From Rikenellaceae bacterium (GTDB lineage Bacteria > Bacteroidota > Bacteroidia > Bacteroidales > UBA932): 64,000 bases of DNA. Numbering within the stretch: position 1 is the stretch's first letter; every line of letters begins with the position of its first letter. Location: contig JALEPJ010000056.1 of assembly GCA_022766385.1 (NCBI GenBank), forward strand, positions 1 through 64,000, in the 5' to 3' direction. Below, piece after piece: positions 44,997-55,046 of this stretch. Made by a program: the position numbers and the translations under genes. The notes beneath the pieces were generated by a model. That model ran no database searches. It was not told the DNA's origin and saw nothing but the letters and a program-made list of their open reading frames with translations.

Positions 44997-46055
44997 TCAG
45001 AGCTTCAAATCCCCCTCCCTTATCCAGCCTGCTTTCCTGAACAGTAAACCTAATACGGCTGCAAGTACCGCAGGAATAACTACAGAAATCAGGGCAAGAC
45101 CGAACCAATCAATGGCGCTTGGTTGAGTCCAACCTGTCCATACTCCAATGGGACCGCAAAGGCCGCAGGTTCCCATTCCGGAATTGACTGCAGCGCCATT
45201 CATCTCCATTTTGAATACACAAGTGGCAATGGGACCGGTAATCAGGCTGATAATGATAGGAACTGCCCAAATCCTAGGATTTCTGATAATATTGGCCATT
45301 TGGAGCATACTGGTGCCGAGGCCCTGACTGATTATTCCCGCCCATCGGTTTTCACGGAACGACATCACCGCGAATCCAACCATCTGAGCGCAACAGCCCG
45401 CGACAGCCGCACCTCCTGCAAGACCAGTCAGGCCGAGGCCAGCGCAAATTGCCGCTGAGGAAATGGGCAGGGTCAGGCAAATGCCGACTATGGCAGATAC
45501 GAGCATACCCATTACGAAAGGATGCTGTTCTGTTGCCCACATTATGACATTGCCAATCCAACTGGCTCCGGCACCAATAGGCGCAGCCACAAGGGCGGCG
45601 AAGCCCAAACCTGCGAGCAAGGTAATGATCGGGGTCACGAGTATGTCCACTTTGGTTTCCTTGCTGACGGCCTTTCCCGTTTCGGCAGCGAGTATTGACA
45701 CGACATAAACGGCGAAGGCACCGCCGGCACCGCCCATTGCATTGGTAGCAAAACCGACAGGAACAAGGGTAAGGAGCACCATTGCAGGGGCTTTCAAGGC
45801 ATAGCCTATCGCCACTGCCATTGCCGGGCCAACCATTGCCTGAGCCAATCCTCCTATTGTATATGGTGTGGACGCGATAGTTACAATCGTTTCGGTAAGG
45901 AAGCCTATTTTGAATTGAGTGCCAAGAGTATTGAGTATGGTTCCAATCAGGAGGGTGCAGAATAGACCCTGCGCCATAGCGGACATCGCATCAATGAGAT
46001 ACCTCTTTCCAGAGATTTCTATATCCTTTTTTTTCAGAAATGATTTGATGGACAT
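44997..46055 (-). CDS. PTS EIIC-like membrane protein (PTS_EIIC_2 type)
   Basis: 352 residues with about ten membrane helices and Gly-rich loops such as GFATNAMGGAGGAFAVY and GLTGLAGGAAVAG. It resembles the EIIC_2 family annotated as PTS sugar transporter subunit IIC. No EIIA, EIIB, HPr or EI gene is nearby, and the phosphorylation-linked domains are absent, so transport by a true PTS is doubtful; it may be a secondary carrier or a regulator. It stands alone between the dapF leader and a divergent GH3 gene. Confidence 0.75.
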   Translation of the reverse strand: MSIKSFLKKKDIEISGKRYLIDAMSAMAQGLFCTLLIGTILNTLGTQFKIGFLTETIVTIASTPYTIGGLAQAMVGPAMAVAIGYALKAPAMVLLTLVPVGFATNAMGGAGGAFAVYVVSILAAETGKAVSKETKVDILVTPIITLLAGLGFAALVAAPIGAGASWIGNVIMWATEQHPFVMGMLVSAIVGICLTLPISSAAICAGLGLTGLAGGAAVAGCCAQMVGFAVMSFRENRWAGIISQGLGTSMLQMANIIRNPRIWAVPIIISLITGPIATCVFKMEMNGAAVNSGMGTCGLCGPIGVWTGWTQPSAIDWFGLALISVVIPAVLAAVLGLLFRKAGWIREGDLKL

Positions 46056-46101
46056 TTTACCTTGCTTTAAAATAATTGCTAAATGTAAGAAAAGAATTAC
46101 G

Positions 46102-46109
46102 TATATTTG
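46102..46109 (+). promoter_or_regulatory. Bacteroidota -7 element for the GH3 gene
   Basis: TATATTTG, an exact TAnnTTTG match, 52 bp before the GH3 ATG. A leader of about 46 nt is predicted. No good TTTG at -33. Confidence 0.55.
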
Positions 46110-46161
46110 AAGGATTTGTTACAAACAACACATTATCTATTTAAACTAAAAGAAATATCCA

Positions 46162-48543
46162 ATGAAGAAAGCACTTACACTTTCATTCCTGGCCTTGATG
46201 TCGGCTTCAGCCATCGTGTCGGCACAGCCCAAACTCACCAAGGATAACATCGACGAAGTAATTGAGGCGATGACACTGGAGGAAAAAGTCAACCTTCTGC
46301 ACGGACAGCCTCGAGCAATGGGAGCTGAGACTCCTTTCCCGGGAGCTGCCGGCAGCAGCTTTGCCATCAGCCGCCTCGGCATTCCAGGCTCGCATATGGC
46401 CGACGGACCTCACCGCCTCGTAATCAACCCGACCAGGGAATGGGATTCCAAAACTTATTACACCACCGAGCTTCCATCTGAAATCACAATTGCAGCTACT
46501 TTTGATACCGAGGCTGCCAGAAAGGCAGGCGAAATGATAGGATCTGAGGTAAGCGACTACGGTCTTGACGTCCTTCTTGCTCCTGGAATCAATCTCCAGC
46601 GCACAGCTCTCGGCGGTCGTAACGGTGAATACTATTCAGAAGACCCTCTCCTAGCAGGCAAAATTGCCGCAGGATATATCAACGGTGCACAGTCTCAAGG
46701 CATAGGCATCACTCTCAAGCATTATGCTGTCAACAATCAGGAGACAAACCGCAATGCAAATGATGCCCACCTCTCACAGAGAACCCTTCGCGAGCTCTAT
46801 CTCAAGAACTTCGAGATTGCCGTAAAAGAGTCACAGCCTTGGGCAATAATGACCAGCTACAACAAGGTAAACGGTCTCTATACTTGTGAGGACCCTGCCC
46901 TGAACGAGACAATACTCCGTGAGGAATGGGGCTTCAAGGGACTTGTAATGTCTGACTGGAATGCCGGCCGTGATGCTGCCGCATCGATTCTTGCCGGCAA
47001 CGACTTGCTTATGCCCGGTCAGGACCGCCAGAGGGCTCAGGTTCTCGAAGCTGTCAAGAGCGGACGCATCCCGATGGAAGTTCTCAACAGAAGCGTAAGA
47101 CGCGTTCTCGAATTCGTTGTCAAGGGACACAGCTTCCAAGGCTACGATTATCCTAATGAGACTGACCTTAAAGCTCACTCAAAGATAGCCAGGGAGATAG
47201 GCAGTGAGGGTATTGTGCTTCTCAAGAATGAAGCCGGAACCCTTCCGATGAAGAGCGGAATGAAAGTGGCGCTTTACGGTACCACTTCATACGATATAGT
47301 TCCTGCAGGAATGGGCTTCGGAGCAACAGGTCACGGATACTATTGCGTCAGCCTCATTGAAGGACTCCGCAATGCAGGTTACAGCATCGAGAAGAGCCTC
47401 ATCGCCCCTTACAAGAAGCACATTGAAGAAGAGAACAAGAAAAACAATCCGGGCGGCGGCATGGGCTTCAGCATCACCACTCCGAAGAGAGCCGACGAGT
47501 TCATTCCTGATGCAGCCACTCTCGAAGAGAATGTCAAGGGCAATGACATTGCCATAGTAACTTTCGGCCGCGCCAATGGAGAAGGTGCAGACCGTCTCAA
47601 GGAGCACTTCTATCTCACTGACAATGAGGCTGCTATGCTCAAGGCTGTAAGTGAGGCTTACCACAAGGCAGGCAAGAAGGTCGTAGTAATCCTCAACGTC
47701 GTTGCAGCAGTGGAGACAGCTTCATGGAAGGATATGGTGGACGGAATCATTTGTGCTTTCCAGCCGGGAGCAGAGACAGGTAACGCTATTGCCGATGTTC
47801 TCAGTGGCAAAGTCAATCCAAGCGGACGCCTCCCTGAGACCTTCCAGATCAACTACGGCGACCAGCCGGCAGATGACAACTTCCCTTACGACTATGTATT
47901 CGATATGAGCGCATTCACCAGAGCATACAATATGGGTGCAGCCAGCGCCAAGGATGCTGCAGAGAGCGCTCAGAGACAAGCTGAGCCTGAGCTCAAGAAA
48001 AACGTGGACTACACTGACTACGAGGAAGGTATCTATATGGGTTACCGCTACTTTGACAGCTTCGGAAAAGCAGTCAGCTATCCTTTCGGTTACGGTCTTT
48101 CATATACCGATTTCGAGTATGAAATCGTTAAGTCAGAGATGGGCGCAGACAAGTGCACCGTACATGTGAAGGTAAGCAATGTAGGAGATGTAGCTGGCCG
48201 CGACGTAGTACAGCTCTATGTCAAGGCCCCTAAGGGATCAATGGACAAACCTGCCAAGGAGCTCAAGGCCTTCTGCAAGACAGGACTCATCAAAGCTGGA
48301 GAGAGCGAAATCGTCACTCTCAGTTGGAACACTATGGATATGGCTTCATTCAACGAGAAAGCTTCTGCTTGGGAACTTGCAGCGGGTGAATACAATTTCC
48401 TGGTATGCAAGGATGCAATGTCTGCAGCATCGGTTTCAAGCTCACACAAGCTTGCCAAGAAGCAGATGATGCCGGTCAACAATGTAATGGCTCCGCCATA
48501 CAAAGTGGCTGTACATCCAGCAGTGGCTGTCAAGAGGAAGTAA
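46162..48543 (+). CDS. Glycoside hydrolase family 3, secreted beta-glucosidase-type
   Basis: 793 residues. Signal peptide cut near VSA-QP. The N-terminal GH3 barrel includes the KHYAVNNQE substrate-binding site and the nucleophile Asp265 in VMSDWNAG. The second domain (about 350-580) and a C-terminal fibronectin-III-like domain (about 650-760, GYGLSYTDFEYE) complete the usual three-domain GH3. These enzymes remove terminal beta-glucose or xylose from oligosaccharides, here probably in the periplasm. It has its own promoter and is followed by a strong terminator, so it is monocistronic. Confidence 0.93.
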   Translation: MKKALTLSFLALMSASAIVSAQPKLTKDNIDEVIEAMTLEEKVNLLHGQPRAMGAETPFPGAAGSSFAISRLGIPGSHMADGPHRLVINPTREWDSKTYYTTELPSEITIAATFDTEAARKAGEMIGSEVSDYGLDVLLAPGINLQRTALGGRNGEYYSEDPLLAGKIAAGYINGAQSQGIGITLKHYAVNNQETNRNANDAHLSQRTLRELYLKNFEIAVKESQPWAIMTSYNKVNGLYTCEDPALNETILREEWGFKGLVMSDWNAGRDAAASILAGNDLLMPGQDRQRAQVLEAVKSGRIPMEVLNRSVRRVLEFVVKGHSFQGYDYPNETDLKAHSKIAREIGSEGIVLLKNEAGTLPMKSGMKVALYGTTSYDIVPAGMGFGATGHGYYCVSLIEGLRNAGYSIEKSLIAPYKKHIEEENKKNNPGGGMGFSITTPKRADEFIPDAATLEENVKGNDIAIVTFGRANGEGADRLKEHFYLTDNEAAMLKAVSEAYHKAGKKVVVILNVVAAVETASWKDMVDGIICAFQPGAETGNAIADVLSGKVNPSGRLPETFQINYGDQPADDNFPYDYVFDMSAFTRAYNMGAASAKDAAESAQRQAEPELKKNVDYTDYEEGIYMGYRYFDSFGKAVSYPFGYGLSYTDFEYEIVKSEMGADKCTVHVKVSNVGDVAGRDVVQLYVKAPKGSMDKPAKELKAFCKTGLIKAGESEIVTLSWNTMDMASFNEKASAWELAAGEYNFLVCKDAMSAASVSSSHKLAKKQMMPVNNVMAPPYKVAVHPAVAVKRK

Positions 48544-48590
48544 TTCCTTGTTTACAAGTCTCACTCTGTGTGAGATTACTTATAGTGAAT

Positions 48591-48629
48591 AATGGTTATC
48601 TATAGGTGAAACGCCTATGGATAACCATT
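48591..48629 (+). terminator. Rho-independent-type hairpin after the GH3 gene
   Basis: A 16-bp stem (AATGGTTATCTATAGG with CCTATGGATAACCATT, one wobble) closes a TGAAACG loop and is followed by TTATCTTATT. It lies about 50 bp after the GH3 stop. A smaller hairpin (TCTCAC/GTGAGA) precedes it at 48559-48575. Confidence 0.75.
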
Positions 48630-48734
48630 TATCTTATTGATTATAGGAAGGTTGGAAGCACAGCCTACCGAATTGAGAGTAACAGATCCAATAAAGTAAG
48701 GGAGAGCTTACCATCATACTGAAAGCGGGCGGAA

Positions 48735-49634
48735 TCAGTCTGATTCCACGTCGGGTTCTATGTGAAGTGAAATCTGGGTTTCCTGCCCGTATTTCTCACG
48801 TATCCTCGATTCTGCAATAGAGGTAATTCTGTGTGCATCAGCAACACTCATCTCCGGATTGACAACAAGATGGCATTCAAAAATGATGTTGGAGCCGGCT
48901 TTTCTGCTCTTGATAGCGTGAACATCATCAACGCCTTCGACTCCCATAATGATATCGTGCAGATCATTTTCCACCTCGTCTGAAAGTGAAGCTTCAGTCA
49001 GTTCAGCCAGGGCCGGCATAGCCATAGTCACTGCAATGTAGAAAATGAAGATGCTGATTCCGCAACCGACGAGCGGATCAAGTATTGCCCATTTTCCACC
49101 GAAGAGTATAGCGGCTCCTATACCAAGAGCTGAGCCTATTGAAGAAAGAGCGTCGGTTCTGTGATGCCATGCATTGGAAACGACTGCCGGGCTATTGGTA
49201 TCCCTGCCAACCTTCGCTGTCCATTGAAAGAGCAATTCCTTTACGACTATTGAAAGAAGTGCAGCCCACAGAGCAATCTTTCCCGGAGTATCTATACTGC
49301 CCCCTTCGATGACCATACGAATCTTCTCTATGCCGCCTGAAATAAGTTTGCCACCAGCCACAATTAGGAGCAATGAAACAGCGAGAGTCGCAAGAGTCTC
49401 AAACTTCGCGTGACCGTAATCGTGTCCCTTGTCCTTGCCCTTGGCTGCCAGCTTGACCATTACGAGCACTATGACATCGCTAACAACATCCGATAACGAA
49501 TGGACAGCATCTGCCATCATTGCGGAACTCTTTCCAATTGTACCGGCCACAAACTTTGCAAATGAAAGCAGTATATTGGCCACAGCACCCCAAATGGTTA
49601 CACTGTAAATCTTTTTTTCCCTATTCTTTGTCAT
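48735..49634 (-). CDS. Cation diffusion facilitator (CDF) metal exporter
   Basis: 300 residues from ATG 49634 (MTKNREKKIYSVT). The open frame runs upstream to 49790 but that part is not CDF-like and lies on the promoter. Six membrane helices; metal-site residues in DAVHSLSDVVSD and later in HHRTD; the loop GHDYGHAKFE is typical. The C-terminal domain (about 210-300) is the ferredoxin-like metal-sensing CDF end. CDF proteins export Zn, Fe, Mn or Co from the cytosol using protons. Convergent with the GH3 gene, divergent from GH9. Confidence 0.92.
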   Translation of the reverse strand: MTKNREKKIYSVTIWGAVANILLSFAKFVAGTIGKSSAMMADAVHSLSDVVSDVIVLVMVKLAAKGKDKGHDYGHAKFETLATLAVSLLLIVAGGKLISGGIEKIRMVIEGGSIDTPGKIALWAALLSIVVKELLFQWTAKVGRDTNSPAVVSNAWHHRTDALSSIGSALGIGAAILFGGKWAILDPLVGCGISIFIFYIAVTMAMPALAELTEASLSDEVENDLHDIIMGVEGVDDVHAIKSRKAGSNIIFECHLVVNPEMSVADAHRITSIAESRIREKYGQETQISLHIEPDVESD

Positions 49635-49706
49635 ATTATGAAGCAAGCGTGATAGATATAAAAACCTTGGACTGCAAAAAATGCTCCGCATCCAAGGCTG
49701 ATGAAG

Positions 49707-49714
49707 CAAATGTA
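49707..49714 (-). promoter_or_regulatory. Bacteroidota -7 element for the CDF gene
   Basis: TACATTTG on the minus strand, 73 bp before the chosen ATG at 49634. Its presence inside the upstream open frame supports the shorter start. Confidence 0.55.
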
Positions 49715-49790
49715 ACAAATAATAAAGAGAAAAAAGCAGATTGTTCCCAAAATACGCTACCTTGCAGAGTAAACCACTAATTTGTAGCAT

Positions 49791-52106
49791 ATGAAAAGAA
49801 CTCTCTTCCTTCTGTTCAGTCTAAGCTGTCTTTTCCTATCAATGGATGCTTCAGCCAGCAAACTGGTCAAGATTTCTGTCATTGACAAAGATTATCTCTG
49901 CCTCCAGTTCCGAGATGGCGAAGTCCGTTACAGGGATGACGGAAGCGGCCCGAGTGCTTATCTCGGACATTCCTTCGCTGAAGGTGACGACACCCTGCTT
50001 GTATTCGGTCCAAGACTTGACCCCGAACTGGCACAAAAGGGGCAATGGATAATTTCTTCGCGAAATGACAAACGCTACTCCAGAGGTATTGCCGCAACAT
50101 CTGTTTTTCGTAAATCCAAGCCGATGAACACTGACAACAGGCTAATCAGCGAACTCGACCATTGGCTTTTTCTCAAGCTGCCTCAGGGGATGAAACAAGG
50201 TTGTGACTATTCAGTGGCTATACCTGAAGGCATTGGATCTGACAAGACATCTGCAGAAATACATTTTGACATTTTCAATTCTGCATCCGAGGCAATTCAC
50301 GTGAATCTAATAGGCTACGCGGCCTCAGCGAATGCAAACAGCGCCGATCTTTATCTGTGGCTGGGAGACGGTGGTCCAAGAGACTACAGCTCCTTCGAGG
50401 GTAAGAAGGTCTATCTGTACAATGTCGATAGCGGGAAGAGCAAGGCCGTGGGTAAGGTACGCTTCTGGAAAGCACACTCGGAATCAGTAAATGAAGCCGG
50501 AAAGAAAGACTTGACCGGTTCTGATGTTTGGACTATAGATTTCAAGGAAAATGTCCCCGGACGTTACAGACTGGCGGTTGAAGATGTGGGTTGCAGTATG
50601 GATTTCAATATCGGCAATGAAGTCTATTTCGAGCCATACCGCTATTCCTTGCTCGGCTATTATTATATGAGACTTGGAGAACCTGCTGATCCTGAACATA
50701 TTAATCCTGTTCCACGACAGCCGCGATTCATTCCGGAAGTTGATCCTGTAGGTTTCACTGTGTACAAGACTGACCTTCATCCTTGGCATCCGGACTGGCG
50801 CAAGAATCCGGGTGATGTTTGGGACGAGCCTCATTTCAAGCCGGCACTCGAATCATCTTTCTGGCAGCACAGACTTCCCGGCAATCCGGTCAACATCGAT
50901 GTAAAGGGAGGCCATTCCGATGCCTTCGACTGGGACCGTCACCTGGCCCACGTCAGCAACATCTACGACCTGCTTCTGCCATTTCTGCTTACAAATGGCA
51001 GAATAAATGAGGACAACTTAGGAATAAGAGAAAGCGGTAACGGTATACCGGACATTATCGATGAGGCGAGAAACGAAGTGGATTTCTTCCTCAGCATCAG
51101 GGACGGAGAGGCTTATAGCCAAGGTGTGACCAATCCTTCTAAGGAGTGGACAATAATGTTTCAGGCAGGATGCACTACCATGGCAGCCTGGGCCAATGCC
51201 GCCAATTGCGCTATGCTCGCCGATGCTTTCCGTGTTGCGGGCAATGACTCATTGCGCCGCTACTATTGCGAAGAGGCAGTGAAAGCCTATCTTTTCGCTT
51301 CGAAACAGGAAAATCTCCAACTTGATGATTATCAGAGCATAGGCAATGAAACTATGCGTGGCAGGGACTTCAAGCAGATGGCTGCAGCCTTCCTATACAA
51401 TGTCACAGGTGACAGAGAGTGGGAAGATGAGATGGCTAAAGAATGCATAATCGAAGGAGCTGATACACCTGTTTTCAAGACAGGATTCCGAGGAGCATAT
51501 TTACAGCTTTGGGGCATTGCTGCATATCTAAGCTGCCCTAATGAAAGGCATTATCCTGAGCTTTATGAGAAGATGAAGAGCAGCGTTGCCCTCCAGGCAG
51601 AAAGCGAGAATATCCGGCATTACAATAACAGGCCTTCAAGGAGAACTGCCAATGATGCCAGATGGCAGGTTTCAGAGAACCTCCAGCTCGTAATGCTTGC
51701 ACATTATCTGAATCCAAATGCCGCAAAGAAGGCGGAACTTGAGAAATGTATGTATGCTGAAGCGTCTTGGGGCCTCGGCAGGAATCCGGGCAACATTGTT
51801 GAGATGACCGGACTTGGAGAAAGGCATATCACCGACATTTATACTACCGGACGAAATGACGGTACTCCTGGCACTCACCCGGGACAGACTCCGTTCAATG
51901 GTACTGAAACCTGGTCCAAAGGCAACGGAGGAGATGCACGCATACTTCTTGACCGCTGCTACCCTTCTTGGGATAATGGAGGATGGCCTCGTCAGGAGTC
52001 TTTCTTCAATCAGAGATATCTATGGGTTAACTCCGAGTTCACTCCGAGGGAGACTATGCGCGGAAAAATGGCCCTGCTCGCTTACCTGTATGGAATCAGG
52101 AAGTAA
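49791..52106 (+). CDS. Glycoside hydrolase family 9, secreted endoglucanase-type
   Basis: 771 residues, signal peptide cut near ASA-SK. An N-terminal beta domain and an Ig-like CelD_N domain (about 165-270, VNLIGYAASANANSADLYLW) lead to the GH9 alpha-barrel. The catalytic base motif DAGD of the family appears as SDAFDWD (Asp377, Asp380), and the probable acid is Glu749 in VNSEFTPRETM near the C-terminus; GLGRNPGNIVEMTG corresponds to the conserved product-site loop. GH9 enzymes cut beta-1,4-glucan or xyloglucan. The catalytic blocks diverge from classical cellulases, so substrate needs caution. Followed 31 bp later by a convergent esterase gene. Confidence 0.88.
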   Translation: MKRTLFLLFSLSCLFLSMDASASKLVKISVIDKDYLCLQFRDGEVRYRDDGSGPSAYLGHSFAEGDDTLLVFGPRLDPELAQKGQWIISSRNDKRYSRGIAATSVFRKSKPMNTDNRLISELDHWLFLKLPQGMKQGCDYSVAIPEGIGSDKTSAEIHFDIFNSASEAIHVNLIGYAASANANSADLYLWLGDGGPRDYSSFEGKKVYLYNVDSGKSKAVGKVRFWKAHSESVNEAGKKDLTGSDVWTIDFKENVPGRYRLAVEDVGCSMDFNIGNEVYFEPYRYSLLGYYYMRLGEPADPEHINPVPRQPRFIPEVDPVGFTVYKTDLHPWHPDWRKNPGDVWDEPHFKPALESSFWQHRLPGNPVNIDVKGGHSDAFDWDRHLAHVSNIYDLLLPFLLTNGRINEDNLGIRESGNGIPDIIDEARNEVDFFLSIRDGEAYSQGVTNPSKEWTIMFQAGCTTMAAWANAANCAMLADAFRVAGNDSLRRYYCEEAVKAYLFASKQENLQLDDYQSIGNETMRGRDFKQMAAAFLYNVTGDREWEDEMAKECIIEGADTPVFKTGFRGAYLQLWGIAAYLSCPNERHYPELYEKMKSSVALQAESENIRHYNNRPSRRTANDARWQVSENLQLVMLAHYLNPNAAKKAELEKCMYAEASWGLGRNPGNIVEMTGLGERHITDIYTTGRNDGTPGTHPGQTPFNGTETWSKGNGGDARILLDRCYPSWDNGGWPRQESFFNQRYLWVNSEFTPRETMRGKMALLAYLYGIRK

Positions 52107-52137
52107 ACAGGGCCAAAGGTGGAGAATCTTCAGGAAG

Positions 52138-53235
52138 CTACTTCTTGAAGATTCTTTGCGCTAAATCATAGAGATTCTGTCTCCAGGCATACCAAGAGTG
52201 GCCGCCCTCGACATCCATATACTCAAACTTGAGTCCCATCTTTTCAAGACAGTTGCGGGTATTGATACCATTCTGGTAAGCAATATCGCTTGGACCTCCC
52301 TGAGTGAATACGAATTCCTTCACAGTCTTGTTGATTTCAGGAATCTTTCCAGCTACGCCCAATCTTTCAGCTTCAGTCTCTGGAGCAACTCCCGGTTTGA
52401 AACTTGAAGAGAGTACCCATACATATCCGAAAAGCTTAGGATTGTTGAAAGTGGTTTCAAGAGTCTCCATTCCGCCCATTGAAAGGCCTGCCATAGCCCT
52501 GTGTGCCTGGTCAGCGATGACTCTGTAGTTGCTCTCGATGAAAGGAATGATATCAGTAACCATATCTGCAGCAAAAATTGGAACCTCATCTCCAGGGAAT
52601 GTACCATTAGGCATAACCACAATCATAGGAACCATCTTTCCTGCTGCAAGAAGATTGTCAAGGATGTCTCCTGCACAGCCTGCAGATGGCCATGAAGCAT
52701 CGGTATCACCACCTCCGTGCACGAGATACAGCACAGGAAGCTTTGCCTTTGATTTCTCATAACCAGCAGGGGTCCAGACACGCATTGTGCGTGTTGTGTT
52801 GGCTGTCTTTGACCAATATGACCTTACGGCCATTGCTCCGTGAGGAATATCAGGATTGTATGAGAAGAAATCCGCTCCATCAGGCTCTACCATAGCGACA
52901 GGACGGTTGTTCTGTGCAAGGTCGCTCTTCGGATCGATAACATTGACTCCGTCGACTACGAAGGTGTAACGATATGCTCCCGGTTTAACTCCAGGGACTT
53001 CAATTGACCAAACGCCATTCTTCTCAATGGTCTTGGCCTCTCTGGACATAATATCACCACTGAGGCTCACTGTACGGGCTTTTGGCGCATAAATGCTGAA
53101 AACAGTATTGCCGTTAGGAAGTACTCTTACGCTTTGGAGCGTGTCGTTTGGAGTAGGAGTTCTCATCCACTGTGCATCTGCGCTGAATGAGACAAAAAGC
53201 GCTGCAGTTGCAGCAAAAATAAATGCTTTGTTCAT
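52138..53235 (-). CDS. Secreted CE1-type esterase with N-terminal E-set domain (copy 1)
   Basis: 365 residues: signal peptide (cut near ADA-QW), an Ig/CBM48-like E-set domain (about 25-125, TVFSIYAPKARTVSLSGD), then an alpha/beta hydrolase of the esterase D/feruloyl or acetyl-xylan esterase group. Nucleophile Ser252 in GLSMGG and His in GGHSWYAWR are visible. These enzymes remove acetyl or feruloyl groups from plant polysaccharides. Residues 22-211 are nearly identical to a second copy 2 kb away in opposite direction, while signal peptide and C-terminal third differ. It has no close operon partner. Confidence 0.9.
   Translation of the reverse strand: MNKAFIFAATAALFVSFSADAQWMRTPTPNDTLQSVRVLPNGNTVFSIYAPKARTVSLSGDIMSREAKTIEKNGVWSIEVPGVKPGAYRYTFVVDGVNVIDPKSDLAQNNRPVAMVEPDGADFFSYNPDIPHGAMAVRSYWSKTANTTRTMRVWTPAGYEKSKAKLPVLYLVHGGGDTDASWPSAGCAGDILDNLLAAGKMVPMIVVMPNGTFPGDEVPIFAADMVTDIIPFIESNYRVIADQAHRAMAGLSMGGMETLETTFNNPKLFGYVWVLSSSFKPGVAPETEAERLGVAGKIPEINKTVKEFVFTQGGPSDIAYQNGINTRNCLEKMGLKFEYMDVEGGHSWYAWRQNLYDLAQRIFKK
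52603..53172 (-). repeat. 570-bp inverted repeat, arm 1 (inside esterase copy 1)
   Basis: This stretch matches 55173-55742 in inverted orientation with no insertion or deletion. In the first 351 bp I count about 17 differing bases, all synonymous; the last 192 bp are somewhat more diverged, and a 30-bp part between (codons 139-147) is different. Outside the arms the two genes are clearly diverged. Confidence 0.85.
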
Positions 53236-53315
53236 AGGATGAATGAAAAATTTTTAATCAACTTACAATAGTAAGCAAAATTTCCCATATCTTTACCTAG
53301 CAAAAGGAATTGAAA

Positions 53316-55046
53316 ATGAAAAAAACTATTCTGTACTTACTTGCAATGCTGTTATTTCCTGCAATGGCGTCAGCCCAGTATACTTATTTCGAAGAAATGG
53401 TCGAAGGCGGGGATGGCTTCAAACTCCTGACCAGAATCTATCTCCCTGAAGGGGACGGACCCTGGCCTGTAGTCGTCACCAGAACACCTTATGTATATGG
53501 CGGGAGAGGCGATAATAATCGTAGAGGTAGGGAATACGCCAGCCGGGGAATAGGATACATACAGCAGGATTGCCGCGGGAAAGGAGGCTCCGAGGGTTTT
53601 TTCAGTCCGAATATTTACGAGCGCGAAGACGGCATTGCCCTGTACAAGTGGCTTGAGAAGCAGGATTGGTGCGGCGATATCGGCATTTTCGGCACATCAT
53701 ACACGGCACTGACAGGATGGCTGGTCGCTGATTCATTGCCACAGAAAGTCAAAGGTCTCTACCTTAGCCATTATGGTGTCGACAGACATATTTCCTGTTA
53801 TCGCGCGGGGCTTTTCCGCGAGGATATTATGAGCGGCTGGGTCATTGACAATGCCGAAGAGGACATCATACACCCCGAAAAAAAAGACGGACAGGGACCT
53901 GGCGAAAACTATTATGACTTCTACCTCTACCGTCCCCAGGTCGAAGCAGACGTGAACGTGCTCGGGCAAAGGCTTGATTACTATAGGGATTGGATTACTC
54001 ATACGGATTATACTGATCCTTATTGGAACAGCGGTGTTTGGGGAGACTTGAAGCGCATTCCTGCTTTGGTCAATGTCCCCGTCACCATCGTCGCCGGACA
54101 GTTCGACCATCACGAGGAAGGAACCTTGCTCGGCTTCGAAAGGCTTTCCCCGGAAGTTCAGGCGCACAGTCGTCTGATACTCGGTTCCTGGAATCACAGT
54201 TTTCAAGTTACTCCTACCCACGTCCCTACTTCCAGGGCAAAGGACTTTATAATCGAGGAGGACCAGTTCAATTGGTTCTACGGACTTCTTGTCGAGAAGA
54301 AGCTTCCGGAAAAGGAAATCAAGGTTTATGCTATAGAAGAGGATAGATGGATTGATTTGGAGGAATGGCCAATCAAAGCTGATGAAGAAATGAGATTGCA
54401 ACTCAGTTCAGAACGCGTGGGCGAAAAAGGGAAAATCTTCAAACTTCAGGAAGAAAGATCAAGAAGAGCTCGACTGTCCTACGATTATGACCCATCCGAC
54501 CCTATCATTGCCACAGGTGGAGAAACCATTTTTACCTCCATCAGAAGAAGAGGCAGCAATCTTCAGAATGAGGCCGGATATCGCGATGACCTGATCACCT
54601 TCGTGAGTGAACCGCTCGAGAGGGACATCACAATTGCCGGGAGCATCAAGCTTTTATTGAGAGTCAGCAGTGATGCTGACGACACCGCCTTCGCATTCAC
54701 CCTTAGCGAGATAACTCCAGATGGGAAGGCCTACAATATGCGCAATTCCATCACCACTCTCGCCTATAGGAAGGACCTTCTGGGCAAGCGCAGGAAATAC
54801 AGGGCAGGAAAACGGGTCGATGCTGAAATAGTCGCGTTGCCGATAGTATGGACTGTCAAGGCCGGAAACCGTCTCAGAATCGACGTCCAATCATCCCTCT
54901 TTCCCGAATATGCTGTGCACTCCAACACAGCCGGAGTGTGGGCCGAGCAGGCTGAAAGCCGTATTGCCCATCAAAGCATTTTTGTCGGAGGCAAGAAACG
55001 CTCATACTTAAGTCTCCCTTTGATGAAAATTGAAGATGTATTTTAG
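53316..55046 (+). CDS. Secreted CocE/NonD family alpha/beta hydrolase
   Basis: 576 residues from the ATG at 53316; a TTG two codons earlier is not needed. Signal peptide cut near ASA-QY. The family arrangement is visible: QDCRGKGGSEG (oxyanion and cap), nucleophile Ser128 in FGTSYTAL, Asp in AGQFDHHEEG and His in GSWNHSFQ, then a C-terminal jelly-roll domain (about 360-575) as in cocaine esterase and X-prolyl dipeptidyl peptidase S15. Substrate could be acyl ester or dipeptide; its place among glycan esterases favours an ester. It lies between the two inverted esterase copies. Confidence 0.87.
   Translation: MKKTILYLLAMLLFPAMASAQYTYFEEMVEGGDGFKLLTRIYLPEGDGPWPVVVTRTPYVYGGRGDNNRRGREYASRGIGYIQQDCRGKGGSEGFFSPNIYEREDGIALYKWLEKQDWCGDIGIFGTSYTALTGWLVADSLPQKVKGLYLSHYGVDRHISCYRAGLFREDIMSGWVIDNAEEDIIHPEKKDGQGPGENYYDFYLYRPQVEADVNVLGQRLDYYRDWITHTDYTDPYWNSGVWGDLKRIPALVNVPVTIVAGQFDHHEEGTLLGFERLSPEVQAHSRLILGSWNHSFQVTPTHVPTSRAKDFIIEEDQFNWFYGLLVEKKLPEKEIKVYAIEEDRWIDLEEWPIKADEEMRLQLSSERVGEKGKIFKLQEERSRRARLSYDYDPSDPIIATGGETIFTSIRRRGSNLQNEAGYRDDLITFVSEPLERDITIAGSIKLLLRVSSDADDTAFAFTLSEITPDGKAYNMRNSITTLAYRKDLLGKRRKYRAGKRVDAEIVALPIVWTVKAGNRLRIDVQSSLFPEYAVHSNTAGVWAEQAESRIAHQSIFVGGKKRSYLSLPLMKIEDVF

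Noticed and set aside
49635..49790. 52-codon N-terminal extension of the CDF protein
   Set aside because: Not CDF-like, runs to the start of the divergent GH9 gene and covers a promoter element.
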